DNA of 64,000 nucleotides from Macrostomum hystrix (lineage: Eukaryota > Platyhelminthes > Macrostomidae). The DNA is taken from positions 434,001 to 498,000 of the forward strand of contig CATNEN010000028.1 of the NCBI GenBank assembly GCA_950097015.1, in the 5' to 3' direction. The position numbers were made by a program, and so were the translations under genes. The notes beneath the pieces were generated by a model, which did no database searches, was not told the DNA's origin, and worked only from the letters and a program-made list of their open reading frames with translations. Shown piece by piece: positions 47,330-56,929 of this stretch (the first letter of the stretch is position 1; every line of letters begins with the position of its first letter).

Positions 47330-48605
47330 GTTGCAGTGATGTGCCAGGAGTTGCAGTGATGTGTCAGGAGTTGCAGTGATGTGCCAGGAGTTGCAGTGAT
47401 GTGCCAGGAGTTGCAGTGATGTGTCAGGGGTTGCAGTGATGTGTCAGGGGTTGCAGTGATGTGGCAGGAGTTGCAGCGATGTGTCAGGAGTAGCAGTGAG
47501 GTGTCTGGAGTTTCAATGAGGTTTTAAGAGTTGCAGTGATGTGTCAGGAGTTGCAGCGATGTGTCAGGAGTAGCAGTGAGGTGTCTGGAGTTTCAATGAG
47601 GTTTTAAGAGTTGCAGTGATGTGTCAGGAGTTGCAGCGATGTGTCAGGAGTTGCAGTGATGTGGCAGGAGTTGCAGTGAGGTGTCTCGAGTTTCAATGAG
47701 GTTTTAAGAGTTGCAGTGATGTGTCAGGAGTTGCAGTGATGTGGCAGGAGTAGCAGTGATGTGTCAGGAGTTGCAATGAGGTTTTAAGAGTTGCAGTGAT
47801 GTGTCAGGAGTTGCAGCGATGTGTCAGGAGTTGCAGTGATGTGGTAGGAGTTGCAGTGAGGTGTCTCGAGTTTCAATGAGGTTTTAAGAGTTGCAGTGAT
47901 GTGTCAGGAATTGCAGCGATGTGTCAGGAGTTGCAGTGATGTGGCAGGAGTAGCAGTGATGTGTCAGGAGTTGCAGCGATGTGTCAGGAGTAGCAGTGAT
48001 GTGGTAGGAGTTGCAGCGATGTGTCAGGAGTAGCAGTGATGTCTCAGGAGTTGCAGTGATGTGGCAGGAGTTGCAGCGATGTGTCAGGAGTTGCAGTGAG
48101 GTGTCTCGAGTTTCAATGAGGTTTTAAGAGTTGCTGCGATGTGTCAGGAGTAGCAGTGATGTGTCAGGAGTTGCAGTGATGTGGTAGGAGTTGCAGTGAG
48201 GTGTCTCGAGTTTCAATGAGGTTTTAAGAGTTGCAGTGATGTGTCAGGAGTTGCAGTGATGTGTCAGGAGTAGCAGCGATGTGTCAGAAGTAGCAGTGAG
48301 GTGTCAGGAGTTGCAATGAGGTTTTAAGAGTTGCAGTGATGTGTCAGGAGTAGCAGTGATGTGTCAGGAGTTGCAGCGATGTGTCAGGAGTTGCAGCGAT
48401 GTGTCAGAAGTAGCAGTGAGGTGTCAGGAGTAGCAGTGAGGTGTCAGGAGTAGCAGTGAAGTGTCAGAAGTAGCAGTGAGGTGTCAGGAGTAGCAGTGAG
48501 GTGTCAGGAGTAGCAGTGATGTGTCAGAAGTAGCAGTGAGGTGTCAGGAGTAGCAGTGAGGTGTCAGGAGTTGCAATGAGGTTTTAAGAGTTGCAGTGAG
48601 GTATT
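47330..48605. repeat. 20-bp minisatellite, about 64 units, upstream of oxidase 1
   Basis: Units gttgcagtgatgtgtcagga with recurrent variants (gtgtctggagtttcaatgag, gttttaagagttgcagtgat) that recur as blocks of several units, showing higher-order structure. The array abuts the first visible exon of paralogue 1, and its units contribute the CTGCAACTTGCAG splice-acceptor region. Confidence 0.96.
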
Positions 48606-49080
48606 TTCACATCTGTCTGTCGCTTTGAGAATCATTGATCATTTTTAGGACAAGCTTTTTTATTAACTACTGAGAAGTAAATGTTAGATTAATTTTAAGG
48701 GGGAAGTAATGTATCACTGTAAAAAATGACAATGAACAAGAAAATATGACAGACCTAGTTTGCTTGATCAGAAATTTTTTATCTCACAGAAGAAAAAAAC
48801 ACTGCTTCAATGACAATATTTATGAACAAAAAATCAGATGCACTAAAGAAAGAAAAAAATAGGATTTTCAAATTCAATATGTTTATTTTGACAAAAGAAC
48901 ATTGCAGTTGGAAGAGAAAAAACAATTAGTACAAGGGAAATAGTCACTAAGGGTGATAGGAAGAATAGCGATTTGGGAAGAGTCATAATTAAATAGTCAT
49001 GCGATGAAAATGTCAAATAAAAAATACGTTTCATAGAAAATTTCTTAGAATGTAAACAATTTCTTGAAGTTCAAAGCCCT
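48606..49080. other. AT-rich spacer between oxidase paralogues 1 and 2
   Basis: No initiating exon for paralogue 1 could be identified here. Confidence 0.4.
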
Positions 49081-52032
49081 TCACAGTCGGGAAGCTCTGA
49101 CTCCGTGCTCGAACCGACTAGCGGACATGAAGCCAACGTCCTCGCTGATTGGCTGCCCGGTGGCCATCTCGGCAAGGAGCTGGCCAATCACAGGGCCCAG
49201 CTTGAAGCCGTGGCCTGCGAGGAGGAAGGAGGGCAGTGGGGACGTTTAGAGGTCCACAAGCTGAGAGCAAATTGGCTGAGAGCTAATTGGCTGAGAGCTA
49301 ATTGGCTGAAAGCTAATTGGCTGTGAGCTAATTGGCTGAGAGCTAATTGGCTGAGAGCTAATTGGCTGTGAGCTAATTGGCTGAAAGCTAATTGGCTGAG
49401 AGCTAATTGGCTGAGAGCTAATTGGCTGAAAGCTAATTGGCTGAGAGCTAGTTGGCTGAGAGCTAACTGTGACTATATCTAGACCTGAAATAAGGTGCCG
49501 ATTTAATTTCCCTAAAAATGCACATCCCCTAACAAAAAATTCAACATTTTTTTACTTATAACAATATGTTTTTAAAGGTCAGTGGCGGAGCGGTTTAACG
49601 CCTTTGCCTCTTGCATGAAGTTCATTGAGCTCGATTCCGCGGTGTGGCCACATTCATATGGGGCGCAGCCGCGGAGAGAAGGCTTGGGGGCTTATCGTGC
49701 AATTTACGCCCCTGAGGGTCAACCTCCAAGGCACAGTGAAAGTGTTTCACTGCCTGACGATGAGAAGGTCAGGGCAGATGTACACACCTGTGTGAGAGTG
49801 TGCCTGCGCACAGTATCTGTGTGCGTGTGTGCTGAGGAGTCAGCGAAATGGGCATAACTGCCTCCTCGCTGGCTGCAGGTCTAGTGTCACCAAATACTGT
49901 GCCATTGCACGCAGCCCTGCTACAATTATTGTTTATTATTGTTCTGTACTTTCCTCGAAAGTTTCAATTACGAGCTACAATAAGCGAAAACAATTTCAAT
50001 TACCGATATGTATCGAAATATGTAGTTTAACCAGCTTAGAACCCTTTACCATACAAGAATATAAAATAAAACACAATAATCAGACTGGCGCACCTGAGCA
50101 GCCGCAGACGAACACAATGTTGCGATGCTTCGGGTGCCGGTCAACAATCAGGCCGCTGTCAGGAGTCAGCTGTGAATTGTAATGAGTTATTGATAATTTA
50201 GTAAAAAACTACAAAGTATTGCTAGTTTGGTGTGGGGACCCAACAAACGAAGCAGCTCACAGTGTAGATGCATTTCTCAGTTACCGCAGGCTCCGGGATC
50301 AGGTCGGGAAATCTTTTGAGCACAAACTCAGTCAGCTGGGGCAGGTAGGATGGCTGCCGCTGACTGGGAGTCTCGCGACGGTCCGGATCCAGGTCTGGTC
50401 CGTCGTGCATGCAGATCTGCAGTGGGCGAAACATGGGAATGAGAGTCCGAGGGGATGAGGATGTGGATGGGAATCTAGGGGATGAGGATGTGGATGGGAA
50501 TCTAGGGGATGAGGATGTGGATGGGAATCTAGGGGATGAGGATGTGGATGGGAATCTAGGGGATGAGGATGTGGATGGGAATCTAGGGGATGAGGATGTG
50601 GATGGGAATCTAGGGGATGAGGATGTGGATGGGAATCTAGGGGATGAGGATGTGGATGGGAATCTAGGGGATGAGGATGTGGATGGGAATCTAGGGGATG
50701 AGGATGTGGATGGGAATCTAGGGGATGAGGATGTGGATGGGAATTTAGGGGATGAGGATGTGGATGGGAATCTAGGGGATGAGGATGTGGATGGGAATCT
50801 AGGGGATGAGGATGTGGATGGGAATCTAGGGGATGAGGATGTAGTTGGGAATCTAGGGGATGAGGATGTGGATGGGAATCTAGGGGATGAGGATGTGGAT
50901 GGGAATCTAGGGGATGAGGATGTGGATGGGAATCTAGGGGATGAGGATGTGGATGGGAATCTAGGGGATGAGGATGTGGATGGGAATCTAGGGGATGAGG
51001 ATGTAGTTGGGAATCTAGGAGATGAAGATGTGGATGGGAATGAGGATGTAGTTTGTACTACATAATGATGCATGATGTGCTCACCTTGACCATGCCGGGG
51101 TACTCAAGCTCTGGCAGGCCGTAGACGTGGATCTTCTCGTCGACATAAACGAAGGTTGGAAACTTGTCGGGTCCGAAGCCGCCGCTGTTGTCGCCGTCAG
51201 CCGGCCGCTGTCGCCGCTGCCAGTACATGGCGGTGACGCCGATAGGTCGCAGCGGCAGCCGCAGTCCCAGGCCGCCCAGCAACTGGCCAGCCCACGCACC
51301 GACCGCCAGCACCACCGAGTCGGCCGTCAGCTGCTCAGCGGCCGAGGAGGCGCCGTTACCACCGAGGTGGAGGCGGACGGAGCCGTCTGGCTGCGGCTCG
51401 ACGCTGGTCACGCGGACGCAGTCGCGGAGGCGGCCGCCCAGCTGGGCCACTCGAGAGCGCAGCGCCTGCATGCACCTGTGGGTTGTGCCATATACTAAAT
51501 TAGATTTTCAACGTCTACGCTTCCCAGACAAAATCCTGAGTGCCGTGAGGTTAAGACATGAATATAGAAGCCAATCAACTCACTTGTCGGCCAGCAAGAT
51601 GCCAGCGCTCGGGTCGAGCACACAGTCTTCGAATTCTGCTAGACGCGGAAATCGAGCAGACACAGACTTGCCTGTCAGCCTTGCAAACGGCAGGTCGTTC
51701 GATTCCAGCACGCGACCAATGCCGTCCAAATATTCCTTCGTGCCCAGGGTGGCCATGCCGCAGTTAAAGAAGAGCCGCTGACCGCTCAGACTCTCCAGGC
51801 GACTCCACAGCGGAAAGGCCCGCCGCATCAGCCGAGCATACTCGACCTGCTCGTAGGCGTAGCGGGTGATGCGGCTGTGGCCGTGGCTGCTGCCCCGACT
51901 GTGCGGCATCGGGAACTGCTCCAGCAGCGTCACCCGGTGGCCGAGCTCCAGCAGCTGCCACGCTGCGCTTAGTCCGTTGACACCGCCTCCAACCACCGCC
52001 ACGTGGAGCTGCCGTTGCTCTGTCGAGTCCGC
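49081..52032 (-). CDS. PIPOX: peroxisomal sarcosine/pipecolate oxidase, paralogue 2
   Basis: Exons (minus) 51584-52032, 51085-51475, 50261-50416, 50094-50169, 49081-49214, with the same lengths for exons 2-4 and the same phases as paralogue 1. Motifs are as in paralogue 1 (VVGGGVNGLSAAW, SHGHSRITRYAYEQ, KCIYT). The C-terminus reads RFEHGVRASRL, ending SRL, another good PTS1. The sequence is closest to paralogue 1, including near-identical intron 1 (51476-51583), so these two are the youngest pair. Exon 1 starts at CCTCAG|GCG and has no ATG; a small upstream exon is expected. The last intron holds a 15-bp array and a SINE B; the second holds a 27-bp array. Confidence 0.88.
49255..49470. repeat. 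15-bp minisatellite (oxidase 2 intron)
   Basis: About 14 units of gctgagagctaattg. On the minus strand every unit holds CCAAT (AGCCAATTAGC). Confidence 0.95.
49575..49935 (+). mobile_element. tRNA-derived SINE, family B (full copy)
   Basis: The head has an A box in gtggcggagcggttta (49582-49597) and a B box around gagctcgattcc (49627-49638). The body is cgcagccgcggagagaaggcttgggg, a GT-rich stretch with cctgtgtgagagtgtgcctg, and the end ggctgcaggtctagtgtcacc...acgcagccctgct, followed by a short att-rich tail. It matches the inverted copy at 14285-14608. Inserted in the last intron of oxidase paralogue 2, in antisense orientation to the gene. Confidence 0.88.
50440..51055. repeat. 27-bp minisatellite (oxidase 2 intron)
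   Basis: About 22 nearly identical units of ggggatgaggatgtggatgg plus gaatcta. The 27-bp period gives open frames on both strands (GDEDVDGNL on plus, SSSPRFPST on minus), but it lies between exons 2 and 3 of a conserved gene and is intronic. Confidence 0.97.
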
Positions 52033-52723
52033 CTGAGGGTCGTAGAGGACGCCAAAGACAAATATATTTGTGAGCTGTACTAAACAGCCTTGGCAAATGG
52101 CTGCCCCCGCACTGACTAATGAGTTATAAGGTCACGCATTTAGTGAGACACATGGCCATAGACAGTGCCTGTGGCGTCCATTCAGTGGTGGAGTATAGGC
52201 CATAGACAGTCCTCTGCGCCCCATTAAGCAGTGGAAGGTTCAGAAGTGGGAGTTTTGTCTCAGTGTTGGGACTTTAGGCCATAGACAATCCTCTGGTGTC
52301 TACTCTTCATTGTCGAAATCAGCCAGACGAAAGGAAAAAGATAAAACACATTTTTTCCCGACGCCTTAATCTCCACGGTAACATATCGAGAAAATTTCAT
52401 TTCTTCTTTAAAGCAAGTGAATGGCTAATATAGTCAGTAATGCTTCAGAAAGGTAAAACACCTGTGCAATTAAAAACAATAAATTGTAGAAAAATGATTG
52501 CTCTAAAAATGTAGAAAATAGAAATCAAGTGATTGAATCAATTAATACTGCTATATAATTGTCACTTACTTAGCAAAAATTGATTTTTTTATTGCCAATA
52601 AAAACGATTGCTACTGAAATCAGAAAGCTTATTCTACTTAAACTTCCATGATAAAATCAGAGAAAACCCAGTTTAAAAGTCGTTAAAGTGCATCGGACAA
52701 TTATCCCTCATTGGCGGCGACAT
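52033..52723. other. spacer between oxidase paralogues 2 and 3
   Basis: Contains three imperfect copies of ggccatagacagt-type sequence at about 52152, 52197 and 52267 (roughly 55-70 bp apart), otherwise AT-rich with no recognised gene. Confidence 0.45.
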
Positions 52724-55359
52724 TCAGGCCGACCCGCTCTGGGCGAACCGGCTGGCGGACATGAAGCCAACGTCCTCGCTGATTGGCTGTCCGGTGGCCA
52801 TCTCGGCCAGGAGCTGGCCAATCACAGGGCCCAGCTTGAAGCCGTGGCCTGCGGCATTAGCAGATGGATAAGGGTTACAGATTGAGCTGTGGGCGAGCTT
52901 TCTGGACTCTCTCAGATACTTTCAGTTGCGATCTGCTTTTAAATAGTTCTTCAAGCTCCACAAGGCTCATCATCTGCCCTCAATATACCATCAGCTTCCG
53001 CAGTTTCTTATCAGCTCCCCCAGCTTCATCATCAGCTCCCTCAGCTTCATCATCAGCTCCATCAGCTTCATCATCAGCTCCCTCTGCTTCAGCTCCTTCA
53101 GCTTCATCATCAGCTCCATCAGCTTCAGCTCCTTCAGCTTCAACATCAGCTCCATCAGCTTCATCATCAGCTAAATCAGCTTAATCATCAGCTCCCTCAG
53201 CTTCAGCTCCTTCAGCTTCATCATCAGCTCCATCAGCTTCATCATCAGCTCCCTCAGCTTCATCAACAGCTCCTTCAGCTTCATCATCAGCTCCATCAGC
53301 TTCATCTTTAGCTCCCTCAGCTTCATCATCAGCTCCATCAGCTTCATCTTCAGCTCCTCAATGTACTCATCAGCTCCCCCAGGTTCATCATGAGCTCCCT
53401 CAGCTTCATCATCAGCTCCATCAGCTTCATTATCCTCAGCTTCTCCCTAGTTACAGCGCGGCTCACCGGAGCAGCCGCAGACGAACAAGATGCTCGGGTG
53501 TTCAGGATGCCGATCCACAATCAGGCCGCTGTCGGGTGTCATCTGAAGGTCAAAAAACCAAGCTCAAAGTGACAGTTTTGATCAGAGAAGGCTAAGGGGA
53601 CATATATAAGAAGTGACCTCACAGTGAACATGCAGTTCTCAGTGACTGCGGGCTCATCCAGCAGGTCCGGGAAGCGCTGACGCACAAAATCGACAAGAGC
53701 CGGCATGTAGAACGGCTGCCGCTGTTCCGCAGTCTCCCTGGCGTCCGGGTCAACATCGGGACCGTCGTGGTAGCAGATCTGCAAGGTCTGGCGATCCGTC
53801 AAAAGTGCTTTGGATGGCAGAGAAACTGCATGAGGAAATGCGAGTCAAGCTGCAGTCACCTTGACCATGCCAGGGTACTCAAGCTCTGGCAGCCCATAGA
53901 GCTGGATCTTCTCGTCGACGTAAACAAGGGTTGGAAACTTGTCGGGTCCGAAGCCACCGATGTCGTCGCCGTCAGCCGGCCGCTGTCGCCGCTGCCAGTA
54001 CATGGCGGTGACGCCGATAGGTCGCAGCGGCAGCCGCAGTCCCAGGCCGCCCAGCAACTGGCCAGCCCACGCACCGACCGCCAGCACCACCGAGTCGGCC
54101 GTCAGCTGCTCAGCGGCCGAGAAGGCACCGCTACCACCGAGGTGGAGGCGGACGGAGCCGTCTGGCTGCGGCTCGACGCTGGTCACGCGGACGCAGTCGC
54201 GGAGGCGGCCGCCCAGCTGGGCCACTCGAGAGCGCAGCGCCTGCATGCACCTGCGGGTTGGGCCATAGTGTTGCGTCCGTGCACTTCGCAGTGTGGACAC
54301 TGCCCCCTCCCCACGCGGCATTCGGTACGCCGAGGCCAGGAGACTTGTTATCAGGGGCTTAAGCCTTTGTAAGCAGTTTTTATTTTTGTTTTGATTTCGA
54401 TGTGCGCTGATTGGCTGTGCCGCCCCGTCTGGCCTTCGCCTCGAGCTGCCCTTTCCCCAGCTGCGCAGTGATTGGCCAGTGGGTGGCTGGGTTGGGGTGG
54501 TGGGGCGGGGGCCGTGGGGTGGGTTTGGGTGCCTACCCCGGCCCCAGGTCAGAACTGTCAGACCCGCCAGCCGCAAACGGAAATTAGTCGCAACTGAAGT
54601 AAGCCGCCGCCTCGTCGTCTCATTTCTTTCGGGTGCCATAGAGGGGCCGTACGCGTGTCCTAACCCGGACCCTCTAAGGCGCATCCACTTCGGGGATTCG
54701 CGAGTTCAACAATAGAATAAATATTCTTTTCTAAGGTCTACGTTTTGAAGATAAGACTTGTCCTAGGTGCCAAACTAATTTACTGGTAAAATTTTGACTA
54801 CTTCGAGCCAAGACTGACATTCGATAGTTATTTTAACACGCCGGTGCCATATTGGAAATCAGAATCATTTATTACTGGCATCAGAATGCGCTATAACCTA
54901 CTCGACTCACTTGTCGGCAAGCAAGATGCCGGCGCTCGGATCTAGCACGCAGTCGCCAAAGCCGTCAAGGCGTGGAAATCGGCTAGACAAATTGTCTCCA
55001 GACAGCCTCTCAAATGGCATTGAGTTGGATTCCATCACGTGGCTGATGTTATTCAGAAACTCAGCCGAGCCCAGGGCAGCCATGCCGCAGTTGATGAAGA
55101 GCCGCTGACCGCTCAGACTCTCCAGGCGACTCCACAGCGGAAAGGCCCGCCGCATCAACCGGGTGTAGCCGGCAGCCTTGTAGGCGTAGCGGGTGATGCG
55201 GCTGTGACCGTGGCTGCTGCCCCGACTGTGCGGCATCGGGAACTGCTCCAGCAGCGTCACCCGGTGGCCGAGCTCCAGCAGCTGCCACGCTGTGCTGAGT
55301 CCGTTGACACCGCCGCCAACCACTGCCACGTGGAGCTGCTGTGGCGCTGTCGAGTCCGC
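52724..55359 (-). CDS. PIPOX: sarcosine/pipecolate oxidase, paralogue 3, lacking a canonical PTS1
   Basis: Exons (minus) 54911-55359, 53860-54250, 53623-53778, 53467-53542, 52724-52848, with the same phases as its neighbours. Retains VVGGGVNGLSTAW, SHGHSRITRYAY, the flavin-Cys motif NCMFT and the SGHGF glycine block. Exon 3 is the most diverged (YMPALVDFVRQRFPDLLDEP). The C-terminus reads RFAQSGSA: the last three residues, GSA, do not fit PTS1 (SKL or SRL in the sisters), so peroxisomal import is doubtful. Intron 1 carries a solo LTR absent from paralogues 1 and 2. A possible initiating exon is ATGGCACAGTGCGAAACACAC|GTAGAG at about 55432-55452 (phase 0), weakly supported. Confidence 0.86.
52990..53450. 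repeat. about 21-bp minisatellite (oxidase 3 last intron)
   Basis: Units agcttcatcatcagctccatc with length variants of 12-21 bp. Noncoding, intronic. Confidence 0.93.
54265..54715. mobile_element. solo LTR with 4-bp target duplication
   Basis: The 443-bp GC-rich block 54269-54711 begins TGTTGCG and ends TTCAACA (inverted TGTTG/CAACA termini) and is flanked by ATAG on both sides (54265-54268 and 54712-54715). The homologous introns of paralogues 1 and 2 read ccatagactaaattag without interruption, which is the empty site. No internal retrotransposon sequence is present, so it arose by LTR-LTR recombination or is otherwise reduced. Confidence 0.85.
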
Positions 55360-55480
55360 CTGAGGGCCATTGCGAGGGTTTCGGCCATAGACAAAATAGC
55401 ATGCAAGAATTTTTGCGACATCTACTCTACGTGTGTTTCGCACTGTGCCATTTTAATTACACCTGAGACGTTTGGACTAT

Positions 55481-55684
55481 ATGTACAGGTGTCCAGTCCA
55501 TGGACTGGAAATGGCGCAACACCTAACTCTCAATTACCCTAGCTAAAGCTCGTAATCATTAAACAGCTAAAGCATAAAGTTAAGTATCTTGCCTAAGGAA
55601 ACTAATTGTTCTAGTAGAGTACGGGAATCGAACCACCGACCTTTAAGCCGCGAGTCCGTTTATCTAACCATTAGGCTGCAACCT
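55481..55684 (-). mobile_element. SINE family A copy
   Basis: On the minus strand: gttgcagcctaatggttaga (A box), ggtcggtggttcgattcccg (B box), ccttaggcaagatacttaac, agctagggtaattgagagtt and cagtccatggactggacacc. Good match in order to 2909-3120. It lies just upstream of oxidase paralogue 3. Confidence 0.8.
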
Positions 55685-56154
55685 TTTTATATGACTATAA
55701 AATGCTTAGAAAACACAGTGCATTGAGTTTAAAGTGTGTACCTACGGGTGCTACAGCTCAGTAGGGCGAGCAACATATTGTAAAACAAGTATAATTAATT
55801 CAACAACTAATTGCAACAATTATAGATTCTTGAATTCCGCTGGTTACAAAAACTGAAGGTGGAGCATTGTACTAAGCTGTGTTTTATTTTATTTCTTATA
55901 TAAAACTACACTTTATTAGTTCATTGTTTCCTTTTAGGTAACAAAGCGCGGCTTGGATAGTAGTACGAACTGTACCTGTCGTACTAAAAAGCGAAATTTA
56001 TCGAAAAATGTTAAAGCTGTGTGACAAAAAAACAAAGTGGCTGCAGAAAGACTTGAACTAAAAGCAATGACACTAGAATGAAAACCGAAAAGCATCTTAG
56101 GTGTTAAAGACGCTGACAGAAATGGATAGAAAAAACAACAACTGACCGAGAAGT

Positions 56155-56625
56155 GCAAATGACACTCGATTGACAACCAGATATGACACTCGATTGACAA
56201 CCAGATATGACACTCGATTGACAACCAGATATGACACTCGATTGACAACCAGATATGACACTCGATTGACAACCAGATATGACACTCGATTGACAACCAG
56301 ATGTGACACTCGATTGACAACCAGATATGACACTCGATTGACAACCAGATATGACACTCGATTGACAACCAGATATGACACTCGATTGACAACCAGATAT
56401 GACACTCGATTGACAACCAGATGTGACACTCGATTGACAACCAGATATGACACTCGATTGACAACCAGATATGACACTCGATTGACAACCAGATGTGACA
56501 CTCGATTGACAACCAGATGTGACACTCGATTGACAACCAGATATGACACTCGATTGACAACCAGATATGACACTCGATTGACAACCAGATATGACACTCG
56601 ATTGACAACCAGATATGACACCTGA
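56155..56625. repeat. 24-bp minisatellite
   Basis: About 20 near-identical units of gacactcgattgacaaccagatat. The 24-bp period keeps several frames open, including a 328-codon minus frame, but the translations are pure 8-residue repeats. The flanks 55685-56154 and 56626-56929 show no gene. Confidence 0.97.
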
Positions 56626-56929
56626 TTGACAAGCACTTGTCAACACTTGATTGACAAGCAGAGACTACACAGGAAGAAATTAGTTTTCCAGGAAGACACG
56701 CAAGCAACATTACAAATGTTAAACCAATGAGACTCAGCACAGACGTTAGAGTGATCAACGACTTACGTAATAAATGTAAAATATAAAAATACACTCGAAT
56801 GACAAAATAAACGAAATAAACGTAAAATAACAGCAATAGAACATACATAGCAGAGAAAAAATACGACAAACAATTTTGGAGCAGAAATCCATAACTCTGT
56901 ACAAAACACAGCAAAATCAATTTGATCAG

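Noticed and set aside
50222-51073. 283-codon SSSPRFPST frame and 218-codon GDEDVDGNL frame
   Set aside because: Both run through the 27-bp array between exons 2 and 3 of a conserved oxidase gene.
53845-54684. 279-codon frame joining oxidase exon 2 to an Arg/Pro-rich N-terminus
   Set aside because: The upstream part is the solo LTR; sister genes show the exon begins at the CGCAG acceptor at 54250.
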